Shown here: positions 1-4,572 of the stretch, piece after piece
Layout of the letters: the number at the start of each line of letters is the position of its first letter
Numbering within the stretch: the stretch's first letter is position 1
Notes under the pieces: model-generated
What the model was told of the DNA's origin: nothing
Seen by the model: the letters and a program-made list of their open reading frames with translations, nothing else
The model's database searches: none
Made by a program: the position numbers and the translations under genes
Assembly (NCBI GenBank): GCA_027064745.1
Contig: JAMOPD010000336.1
Coordinates: 1 to 6,277 of the forward strand
DNA from: Thermococcaceae archaeon
GTDB lineage: Archaea > Methanobacteriota_B > Thermococci > Thermococcales > Thermococcaceae
Length of the DNA: 6,277 nt
Direction: 5' to 3'

Positions 1-75
1 GGCAGGCTGTAAGGATTTTTCATTAAACGGCTCAATCAGAATTTCAGTCCTGATTTTTTTGTCTGGTAACATCAT
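1..75 (-). CDS. dcd: dCTP deaminase, N-terminal fragment (runs off left edge)
   Basis: dCTP deaminase converts dCTP to dUTP and ammonia, feeding dUMP and thymidylate synthesis in the cytoplasm. Only the first 25 codons are present, reading leftward from an ATG at 75. The peptide begins MMLPDKKIRTEILIEPF and continues to a SLQPA segment at the window edge, which matches the N-terminus I remember for thermococcal Dcd (MLLPDWKIRKEILIEPF...SLQPAGYDLR). A GGTGGT ribosome binding site lies on the minus strand at 85-80, four bases before the ATG, and decides the start. An ATG at 72 is the next codon and would shorten the protein by one residue. The gene is divergent from tRNA-Arg. The catalytic domain lies outside the window, so deaminase-only and bifunctional deaminase/dUTPase forms cannot be told apart. 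Confidence 0.85.
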   Translation of the reverse strand, partial: MMLPDKKIRTEILIEPFNEKSLQPA

Positions 76-82
76 AAAAACC

Positions 83-99
83 ACCGCAAGGTTTATTTT
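83..99 (+). promoter_or_regulatory. Putative tRNA-Arg promoter (BRE/TATA)
   Basis: CCGCAAGG followed by TTTATTTT (92-99) sits about 28 bases from the TATA centre to the first base of the tRNA at 123, which is the usual archaeal spacing. The upstream half overlaps the dcd ribosome binding site and leader on the other strand. Confidence 0.55.
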
Positions 100-105
100 G
101 CCATC

Positions 106-121
106 CCTTAAAACTCTTTTG
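106..121 (-). promoter_or_regulatory. Putative dcd promoter (BRE/TATA)
   Basis: Read on the minus strand, CAAAAGA (121-115) followed by GTTTTAAGG (114-106) resembles a BRE/TATA element. A start about 25 bases downstream falls near 85, just before the GGTGGT site, giving a leader of about ten bases. It lies between the tRNA TATA element and the tRNA gene. This is inferred from spacing and composition only. Confidence 0.45.
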
Positions 122-122
122 A

Positions 123-195
123 GGGCCCGTGGCCTAGGGGATATGGCGCCGGCCTTCGGAGCCGGTAGTCCCGGGTTCGAATCCCGGCGGGCCCG
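123..195 (+). tRNA. tRNA-Arg (anticodon UCG)
   Basis: A complete 73-base cloverleaf can be folded by eye. The acceptor stem is GGGCCCG (123-129) with CGGGCCC (188-194), and the discriminator is G195. The D arm is GCC/GGC (132-134 with 145-147). The anticodon stem is CCGGC/GCCGG (149-153 with 161-165) around loop CTTCGGA, placing UCG at 156-158, which reads arginine CGA codons. The variable loop is TAGTC, and the T arm is CCGGG-TTCGAAT-CCCGG (171-187). There is no intron, and CCA is not encoded because CTA follows the discriminator, so CCA must be added after transcription. The GC-rich stems fit a hyperthermophile. Confidence 0.97.
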
Positions 196-200
196 CTATA

Positions 201-224
201 CAAACTTCACCTGCGTGAAGTTTG
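201..224. repeat. Perfect 10-bp inverted repeat after the tRNA, followed by a T run
   Basis: CAAACTTCAC (201-210) pairs perfectly with GTGAAGTTTG (215-224) across a four-base loop CTGC. A T5 run follows at 232-236. The hairpin begins five bases after the mature tRNA end. It could help 3' processing or termination of the tRNA transcript, or be the edge of a dispersed repeat. Archaeal termination depends mainly on T runs rather than hairpins, so a terminator role is only a suggestion. Confidence 0.6.
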
Positions 225-560
225 GTCAAGGTTTTTGAAATGCACCCTCTCCGAAGAGCTTGCGTGTTTATAGTGTTTCGGTGATAATAGCGGTCCTTTG
301 AATACAAAAAGTGGAAGATTGCAGAAAATAGCCTACAATTTCTAAGATTGCTCGTTTTAGAAGGGTTTGCTTCCAAAGATGATATTCTATTTTATTACTG
401 CTTCACTCTCAGAAAGCGTCCTTCAAACGCCAAAAATAAAAAGTGGAATCCGGTTCTAAAACTGATTTAAAGCATAGTCAAACTGTGCTAAAACTTGTTT
501 GCCTGTGCGATAAAGGCTGATCTCCCTGTTTCAGTATGATCATGATATTTGCCAAACTCT
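225..560. other. Intergenic stretch without an intact gene
   Basis: No reading frame on either strand here has a credible start, ribosome binding site and archaeal-looking protein. The sequence is AT-rich. It contains two copies of AAAAAGTGGAA (306-316 and 438-448), an imperfect hairpin AGCATAGT/ACTGTGCT (471-489) and a palindrome ATGATCAT (536-543). Minus-strand frames contain short protein-like pieces broken by many stops, which suggests decayed sequence. I found no convincing paired C and D boxes of a guide RNA. Confidence 0.5.
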
Positions 561-647
561 TTATAACAAGGTTGTTTTTCCTAAATAGGTTTTAGCAAAC
601 TGCTTGTATTCTTCCAGTATTTTTAAAAGCTCATTATCTGTATTCAT
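561..647 (-). pseudogene. Short minus-strand frame (28 aa), possible remnant of a broken gene
   Basis: An ATG at 647 opens 28 codons starting MNTDNELLKILEEYKQFAKT, a charged, helix-forming composition that looks like the start of a real thermococcal protein, and stops at TAA (563-561). Shifting frame near the stop gives further protein-like sequence: YKEFGKYHDHTETGRSAF in one frame, or KSLANIMIILKQGDQPLS in the other. This suggests a frameshifted remnant. A good BRE/TATA (706-686) precedes it at suitable spacing. A G-rich run (GGGGG) adjoins the ATG, but a proper ribosome binding site is not clear. I do not recognise the family. It could also be a genuine micro-protein or chance. Confidence 0.3.
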
Positions 648-685
648 GCCCCCATCTGGGGTAGCCCTCCTATTTGTTAGCCAGC

Positions 686-706
686 TTTATATATAACTTT
701 GGAAAA
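686..706 (-). promoter_or_regulatory. Strong BRE/TATA promoter facing left
   Basis: On the minus strand TTTTCCAAAG (706-697) followed by TTATATATAAA (696-686) is close to the best thermococcal BRE/TATA arrangement. A start is expected near 666, giving a leader of about 19 bases before the ATG at 647. The TATA core is nearly symmetric and could work rightward, but the purine-rich BRE lies only on the minus-strand side. Confidence 0.55.
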
Positions 707-794
707 GCTCAGAACCCGTGAATTTTTCTGGTTTCTATGCCTCTATATTTTCCGCTCTCCAGAGGCAAAAAAATCCCGTAAAATGCCGCCGTTT

Positions 795-812
795 ACCAAA
801 AAGCTTATATAT
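795..812 (+). promoter_or_regulatory. Histone gene promoter (BRE/TATA)
   Basis: ACCAAAAAGC (795-804) followed by TTATATAT (805-812) forms a clear BRE/TATA. Transcription should start near 833, leaving a leader of about 29 bases that contains the ribosome binding site. Confidence 0.75.
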
Positions 813-861
813 CTCTAATGCCTTAAATAAGACTGAAAAGCTTTGTATGGAGGTGTTGTGA

Positions 862-1065
862 ATGGCTGAGTTGCCAATTGCTCCAATTGACAGGCTGATT
901 AGGAAGGCCGGTGCTGAGAGAGTTAGCGAGGAAGCAGCCAAAGTTCTTGCTGAGTACCTCGAGGAGTATGCAATCGAGCTTGCCAAGAAATCAAACGAGT
1001 ATGCCAGACACGCCGGCAGAAAGACCGTCAAGGCCGAGGATATCAAACTCGCTATTAAGGCCTGA
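862..1065 (+). CDS. Archaeal histone, HMf/Hpk family (67 aa)
   Basis: This small basic protein is a bare histone fold that dimerises and wraps DNA into extendable archaeal nucleosomes. At 67 residues it has the usual length. It begins [20 protein letters not shown], with DNA-contacting arginines at about 11, 14 and 20. The long central helix spans about residues 23-49, and the conserved RxTxxxxD arrangement is present as R53, T55 and D60 in GRKTVKAED. There is no tail. The ribosome binding site GGAGGTG (849-855) lies six bases before the ATG and fixes the start. The gene has its own promoter and is followed by a T-rich stretch, so it is probably a single transcript. Thermococcales usually carry two histone paralogues, and I cannot say from this window alone which one this is. 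Confidence 0.97.
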   Translation: MAELPIAPIDRLIRKAGAERVSEEAAKVLAEYLEEYAIELAKKSNEYARHAGRKTVKAEDIKLAIKA

Positions 1066-1069
1066 AGGC

Positions 1070-1094
1070 TTTTATCCTCTTCTTTAGTTTTTAT
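1070..1094 (+). terminator. T-rich terminator after the histone gene
   Basis: Starting five bases after the TGA, the coding strand reads CTTTTATCCTCTTCTTTAG followed by TTTTTAT. Clustered T runs like these are the usual archaeal RNA polymerase stop signal. Confidence 0.55.
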
Positions 1095-1132
1095 CTGCTG
1101 AGATCATTCAACGGATTTTTCAGAGCATGAAT

Positions 1133-1319
1133 TGTCAGGATAAGTTAAATAATAGTCCCAAATAGCAATAAAATTTGGATATGACCAAGCACACCACTGT
1201 TATCTTGACAGTGCCCAAAGCCTTATTACAAGATTTGAAGTGTAGAACTGAGAATCCTGCCTAAAGAACAGACAGGATAACCGGTGAGAGCACCTGGCGG
1301 GCCAGTCTAACCCCTGACA
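1133..1319. mobile_element. Possible inverted-repeat-bounded remnant (187 bp)
   Basis: The left edge TGTCAGGATAAGTTA (1133-1147) and the right edge, read on the minus strand as TGTCAGGGGTTAGACTG (1319-1303), begin with the same TGTCAGG and share a GTTA tract. The interval between them holds no intact gene, only a 27-codon frame. Its right part resembles sequence at 2631-2698 at the end of the radical SAM gene. Together these suggest a decayed insertion sequence or miniature element. I see no clear target-site duplication and no recognisable transposase, so chance similarity remains possible. Confidence 0.3.
1181..1264 (+). pseudogene. Short frame resembling the start of a ribbon-helix-helix protein (27 aa)
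   Basis: An ATG at 1181 opens a 27-codon frame (MTKHTTVILTVPKALLQDLK and seven more residues) ending in TAA at 1262-1264. The pattern of an alternating beta strand followed by VPKALLQDLK resembles the N-terminus of CopG/VapB-type ribbon-helix-helix DNA-binding proteins, but the frame stops before a second helix could form. A weak TATA-like TTAAATAA (1145-1152) lies upstream, and no good ribosome binding site is visible. It is best read as a truncated antitoxin-like remnant or a chance frame. It lies inside the inverted-repeat-bounded patch. Confidence 0.22.
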
Positions 1320-1322
1320 GTA
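1271..1322 (+). repeat. Repeat copy A, upstream of the radical SAM gene
   Basis: Bases 1271-1296 match 2631-2656 at 22 of 26 positions, with the common core GTGAGAGC-A/G-CCTG. After spacers of different length (6 against 19 bases), both copies continue with CAGTCTAAC and end in ACAGTA (1317-1322 here). The promoter of the radical SAM gene begins ten bases after this copy. Confidence 0.6.
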
Positions 1323-1331
1323 CCTGAGAGG

Positions 1332-1350
1332 TAACCAAAATGATTTAAAA
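1332..1350 (+). promoter_or_regulatory. Promoter of the radical SAM gene, probably giving a leaderless mRNA
   Basis: TAACCAAAATG (1332-1342) followed by ATTTAAAA (1343-1350) fits BRE/TATA. About 25 bases from the TATA centre is 1371, the A of the ATG itself. The bases before the ATG (ATCTTCTAAC) hold no ribosome binding site, which agrees with a leaderless transcript. Confidence 0.5.
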
Positions 1351-1370
1351 TCTTTTTCTGATCTTCTAAC

Positions 1371-2657
1371 ATGCATGAAATAGCTATTCGCATAACCAAA
1401 CGGAATCACAATGCCTTTGTCCACCTTCTGGGAGCTCTGGAAAGTCAGGGTTTTGATTTAAGTGACCTCTTGATAACAAAAGACTTTAAAGAAATCCTAA
1501 AAAGCAGACCAAAAGTTATTCTGTACTCCTTCTTCACAGAAGAGATATGGGAGATTAAAGATGAAATCAAGTTGCTGAGGGAGAAATTCAATCCTCTCTT
1601 AATAGCAGGGGGATATCATGCAACTGCCATGCCTAAGCACACCCTAAATGTTCTTGGGTTTGATATCGCTGTTATTGGGGAGGGAGAGGAGGTTATATAC
1701 CACCTTCTCCTGACGCTCAGAAAAAATGGTTTCAAAATCAGTAGGGAGCTCTCAAAAATCCGGGGATTAGCCTTTTATGTCGGTGAAAAATTTGTCTTTA
1801 CCGGATTTGCCAAAGTTGAAGATTTCTGGCATTTTCCTCCTTATCCCGAAGGGTTAAGACTAATAGCCCCAATAGAAATAAGCAGAGGATGTCCTTTTGG
1901 CTGTTACTACTGTCAGACTCCCTATGTCAAGGGCTTTCGCATGAGGCACAGACCAATTGACCAGATTGTTAAATACTCCCGCAGGATGAAGGATATGCGC
2001 TACATAACCCCCAATGCCTTCGCCTACGGTTCGCCTGGCGCCATTTTAAAGCCAAACAAACTGGAGGCTTTGCTTAAGGCCCTTCAACCTCTCAGAAAAG
2101 AAGGGAGAAGACTGTATTATGGTACTTTTCCCAGTGAGGTGAGACCCGAATTTGTCCTCCCTAAGACCTTAGAATTAGTGGTTAAGTATGCGGATAATAG
2201 GAGGTTGGCTATAGGTGCCCAGAGCGGTGATGATGCCATGCTTAAAGCCATGCATCGCCTCCACAGGGTCGAGCATGTCCGGCGAGCGGTCGAATACATG
2301 CTGGAGTACGGCTTCGAGCCGGTGGTTGATTTTATAGTTGGTCTGCCTAACGAGAGTGTGGAAAGTCAGAGAAGAAGCATTGAGCTGATGAAATGGATTA
2401 TGCGGAAGGGTGGAAAGGTTAGGGCGCACTACTTCATGCCCCTTCCAGGAACCCCTTGGGCGCGCTGTAAGTCCTCTCCATTGAGCAGGGAAATGGAGAA
2501 GTTTTTAGGAAGAATGGCCGCTAAGGGAAAAATAGAAGGCTCATGGGGAAACCAGATAATCCTTTCAAAAAGGCTCCAGAAGCTCATCGAGGAGTTCTAC
2601 GAGGAGCCAATTAGTTATGTGAATCATGCTGTCAGGGTAACCTGTGAGAGCGCCTGA
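1371..2657 (+). CDS. B12-binding-like/radical SAM domain protein, MJ_1487-type family
   Basis: A 428-residue putative radical SAM enzyme. Residues about 1-130 form an alpha/beta domain like the cobalamin-binding domain of B12-radical SAM proteins (LLIAGGYHATAMP at 77-88, VIGEGEE at 101-107), but I see no classical DxHxxG cobalamin ligand motif. The radical SAM barrel follows, with a C174-x3-C178-x2-C181 cluster in GCPFGCYYCQ that should bind a 4Fe-4S cluster and cleave S-adenosylmethionine. Further barrel motifs are GAQSGDD (282-288), DFIVGLPNE (320-328) and YFMPLPGTP (354-362). Order and length fit the MJ_1487-type family, whose substrate is unknown to me. The start is the first ATG of the frame and matches a leaderless promoter. 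The last codons (VRVTCESA) lie inside a repeat also found upstream of the gene, so the C-terminus may have been altered. No neighbour suggests a substrate. Confidence 0.88.
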   Translation: MHEIAIRITKRNHNAFVHLLGALESQGFDLSDLLITKDFKEILKSRPKVILYSFFTEEIWEIKDEIKLLREKFNPLLIAGGYHATAMPKHTLNVLGFDIAVIGEGEEVIYHLLLTLRKNGFKISRELSKIRGLAFYVGEKFVFTGFAKVEDFWHFPPYPEGLRLIAPIEISRGCPFGCYYCQTPYVKGFRMRHRPIDQIVKYSRRMKDMRYITPNAFAYGSPGAILKPNKLEALLKALQPLRKEGRRLYYGTFPSEVRPEFVLPKTLELVVKYADNRRLAIGAQSGDDAMLKAMHRLHRVEHVRRAVEYMLEYGFEPVVDFIVGLPNESVESQRRSIELMKWIMRKGGKVRAHYFMPLPGTPWARCKSSPLSREMEKFLGRMAAKGKIEGSWGNQIILSKRLQKLIEEFYEEPISYVNHAVRVTCESA

Positions 2658-2698
2658 TAATAAATCCAGAATAGGCAGTCTAACTTATCCTAACAGTA
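2631..2698 (+). repeat. Repeat copy B, across the 3' end of the radical SAM gene
   Basis: This is the partner of the copy at 1271-1322. It covers the last nine codons of the radical SAM gene, its stop codon and 41 bases beyond. Bases 2681-2695, read on the minus strand, are TGTTAGGATAAGTTA, matching TGTCAGGATAAGTTA at 1133-1147 at 14 of 15 positions in inverted orientation. It could be one end of a decayed element or a duplication of the gene end. Confidence 0.6.
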
Positions 2699-2710
2699 TG
2701 ATGTGGAGCA

Positions 2711-2725
2711 TCCAAAACTTTATAA
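2711..2725 (+). promoter_or_regulatory. Promoter of the small Toprim gene
   Basis: TCCAAAAC (2711-2718) followed by TTTATAA (2719-2725) is a good BRE/TATA. A start near 2747 would give a leader of about 11 bases before the ATG at 2758. Confidence 0.65.
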
Positions 2726-2757
2726 CTGCTCTCTGAGTTAATCAGCACGACGGCAAA

Positions 2758-3135
2758 ATGTATGCCGAAAACTATAAAAGATTTGAACTACTCATAGACA
2801 AATTGCGAGAGTTTGAGGGTGTTATCATTGTGGAAGGTGTGCGAGACGAGGTGGCTTTAAGAAATCTGGGGGTCAGAGCGGAGATAATAAGGCTATCCCG
2901 CTTACCTTTGGCTGAAATTGCTTTCATTGCCTCTCAGCATCGTGATGTTATGATATTAACGGATTTGGACAGAAAAGGAGAAGAATTGGCAAGGAAATTA
3001 ACGAGATATTTAGAAGGTTATAAATGCAAGGTAGATGCAGAAACAAGAAAGGAGCTCAAAAGGATTGCTAAGAAAGACATTAAAGGCATTGAAGACCTCT
3101 ATAATCTTTATTTGAATTTGAAACTCCGTTTCTGA
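2758..3135 (+). CDS. Small Toprim-domain protein (RNase M5/primase-like, UPF0292 type)
   Basis: A 125-residue single-domain Toprim protein. The fold is marked by the conserved glutamate in VIIVEGVRDEVAL (E26) and the acidic pair in ILTDLDRKGEELA (D69 and D71), which bind the metal ions used by primases, topoisomerases and RNase M5-like nucleases. The rest is a short helical N-terminus (about 1-20) and a basic C-terminal segment (KELKRIAKKDIKG, about 98-110). Archaeal members are often annotated as small primase-like or 5S rRNA maturation-like proteins, but as far as I know the activity is not established. The ATG at 2758 follows a clear promoter, while the ribosome binding site is weak (CGGCAAA). 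It lies 100 bases upstream of dnaG, which encodes a second Toprim protein, and may be co-transcribed with it. Confidence 0.87.
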   Translation: MYAENYKRFELLIDKLREFEGVIIVEGVRDEVALRNLGVRAEIIRLSRLPLAEIAFIASQHRDVMILTDLDRKGEELARKLTRYLEGYKCKVDAETRKELKRIAKKDIKGIEDLYNLYLNLKLRF

Positions 3136-3223
3136 CCCCCTTTAGGGAGGGATTTCCTTGAAGAGGAAAAAGACAGTGCTGCATCATATACTGTCCGAAA
3201 AGCAGAAGTTTGAAAAAAAGAAA

Positions 3224-3232
3224 GAGGGTGGT
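3224..3232 (+). promoter_or_regulatory. Ribosome binding site that fixes the dnaG start
   Basis: GAGGGTGGT lies three bases before the ATG at 3236. It argues against the in-frame upstream TTG at 3158, which would add 26 lysine-rich residues. Confidence 0.75.
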
Positions 3233-3235
3233 AGT

Positions 3236-4492
3236 ATGTCTGCGAAGGATGATTTTGGGACAACTAAATATGTAATCTACGCGGAGTTCGAAGCCAGCGG
3301 AATAGTTGAAAGACCCGATGTAGTCGGTGCTATTTTTGGTCAAACTGAAGGTTTACTTGGAGATGATTTAGATTTAAGAGAGCTTCAAAAAACAGGTAGA
3401 ATCGGAAGGATAAAGGTTGACGTTCACACAAAGGCTGGAAAAACTTACGGAACGATAACAGTCCCTTCCAGCCTTGACAGGGTAGAAACAGCAATTCTGG
3501 CGGCAGCTCTAGAAACGATAGACAGGGTTGGGCCGGCTGAGGCAAAGATAAAAGTCCTCAAGATTGAGGATGTAAGAGCAACGAAGAGGAAGTACATAAT
3601 TGAGAGGGCAAAGGAAATACTCGAAACACTCATGGAAGAGGAGATACCTGAAACACAAGAACTCACTGACGAGGTTAAAAAGGCTGTTAGGGCAAAAGAG
3701 CTTATCGAATACGGACCTGAGAAGCTACCAGCAGGGCCTCATGTGCCATTCTCTGATTCGATCATCGTCGTTGAGGGTAGAGCCGATGTTCTTAACCTGC
3801 TTAAACACGGTATAAAGAATGCAATAGCCGTTGAAGGAACTTCTGTACCAGAAACAATCATAAAGCTCAGCAAGGAAAGGATCGTTACGGCCTTCACAGA
3901 CGGCGACAGAGGTGGAGAGCTTATCCTCAAGGAACTCCTGCAGGTCGCCGATGTCGATTATGTTGCTAGAGCTCCGGAGGGTAAAGAAGTTGAAGAGCTC
4001 ACGAAGAAGGAGATAGTAAAATCCCTGAGAAGTAAGGTTCCGGCGGAGCAGGTCATAAATGAGATATTCTACAAAGGTAGGAACTTCTATCAGGTGATAA
4101 AGGAAAAGGAGCATGAAAAACCTGAAGTTCAGAAAATGGAGGCAAAATCAGTTGAATCCAAAAAGAGGGAGGAGAAAATCATAAAGCCAATTCATGCCCC
4201 AAAGCCCTCAGCACTTGACGAATTTAAGGAGTTTGTTGAAAAGGTCAAGAGTAACTCAAACGCTATACTCCTCGATGAGAATAAGAACATAATAGCTGAA
4301 ATTCCTGTCAGGGACCTGCTCAGCTCGCTTAGCGATAGAGAGAGGATATATGCCGTTATATTCAATGGAATAATAACTCAGAGACTAATTGACATAGTTA
4401 GCGAAAGAGGCGTCAAATACCTCATTGGAGCAAGAAAGGCGAATGTTGTGAGAAGGCCTGTTGAGTTAAAGATAATAACCTTTGCGGAGTGA
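3236..4492 (+). CDS. dnaG: Archaeal DnaG-type primase
   Basis: A 418-residue archaeal DnaG. In archaea this protein is known chiefly as a subunit of the RNA-degrading exosome with poly(A) preference, and short-primer synthesis has also been reported; the main replicative primase is PriSL. The N-terminal archaeal region (about 1-165) includes KYVIYAEFEASG and IFGQTEGLLGDDLDLRELQ. A Toprim domain follows, with E180 in SIIVVEGRADVL and D222/D224 in FTDGDRGGELI, so the metal-binding acids are intact. A charged linker (about 285-325) precedes a C-terminal domain. The bacterial zinc finger is absent, as expected. The start follows GAGGGTGGT, and the MSAKDDFGTTKYVIYAEFE beginning fits thermococcal homologues as I remember them. 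It is downstream of a small Toprim gene; the next gene, gltX, has its own promoter. Confidence 0.96.
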   Translation: MSAKDDFGTTKYVIYAEFEASGIVERPDVVGAIFGQTEGLLGDDLDLRELQKTGRIGRIKVDVHTKAGKTYGTITVPSSLDRVETAILAAALETIDRVGPAEAKIKVLKIEDVRATKRKYIIERAKEILETLMEEEIPETQELTDEVKKAVRAKELIEYGPEKLPAGPHVPFSDSIIVVEGRADVLNLLKHGIKNAIAVEGTSVPETIIKLSKERIVTAFTDGDRGGELILKELLQVADVDYVARAPEGKEVEELTKKEIVKSLRSKVPAEQVINEIFYKGRNFYQVIKEKEHEKPEVQKMEAKSVESKKREEKIIKPIHAPKPSALDEFKEFVEKVKSNSNAILLDENKNIIAEIPVRDLLSSLSDRERIYAVIFNGIITQRLIDIVSERGVKYLIGARKANVVRRPVELKIITFAE

Positions 4493-4495
4493 ATC

Positions 4496-4518
4496 TTTTC
4501 TTCTTTTATCACTTTTCT
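4496..4518 (+). terminator. T-rich terminator after dnaG
   Basis: CTTTTCTTCTTTTATC followed by ACTTTTC begins four bases after the stop codon and has several T4 runs, as expected for archaeal termination. It separates dnaG from the gltX promoter. Confidence 0.5.
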
Positions 4519-4526
4519 ACTTAAGG

Positions 4527-4540
4527 GACTAACTTTATAA
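4527..4540 (+). promoter_or_regulatory. gltX promoter (BRE/TATA)
   Basis: GACTAAC followed by TTTATAA (4534-4540) fits BRE/TATA. A start near 4562 would place the ribosome binding site GGTGGG (4563-4568) at the very 5' end of the mRNA. Confidence 0.6.
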
Positions 4541-4572
4541 CTTACTCCTCCCTTTTTTCCTTGGTGGGAAAA

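Noticed and set aside
134..376. 80-codon minus-strand frame across the tRNA
   Set aside because: Its C-terminal part is the antisense translation of the tRNA (GFEPGTT-type sequence), a well-known artefact, and it has no ribosome binding site or promoter.
225..560. Possible C/D box guide RNA (GTGATAA, GATGATA, CTGAT boxes)
   Set aside because: The boxes are imperfect and do not fall into a C-D'-C'-D arrangement of about 60 bases.
553..567. Plus-strand TATA-like CCAAACTCTTTATAA
   Set aside because: It has a fair BRE/TATA look, but no plus-strand gene follows within a reasonable distance and it lies in the minus-strand frame region.
737..781. 14-codon frame (MPLYFPLSRGKKIP) upstream of the histone promoter
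   Set aside because: Too short, with no ribosome binding site and no plausible family.
735..1046. 103-codon minus-strand frame antisense to the histone gene
   Set aside because: It mirrors the histone coding strand, is serine- and leucine-rich in the way antisense frames are, and has no start signals.
1283..1294. Small hairpin GGTG-AGAG-CACC in repeat copy A
   Set aside because: The pairing is not kept in copy B, where the sequence reads TGTGAGAGCGCC, so the shared feature is primary sequence rather than this stem.
1200..1424. 74-codon minus-strand frame with several cysteines
   Set aside because: It starts inside the radical SAM gene, crosses the repeat, shows no recognisable motif, and lacks a ribosome binding site.
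3158..3235. Upstream TTG start extending DnaG by 26 residues
   Set aside because: GAGGGTGGT directly precedes the ATG at 3236 and the family N-terminus begins there. The extension is lysine-rich and looks like leader sequence.
3725..4114. 129-codon minus-strand frame inside dnaG
   Set aside because: It is entirely antisense to the conserved Toprim region, with no independent promoter or ribosome binding site.
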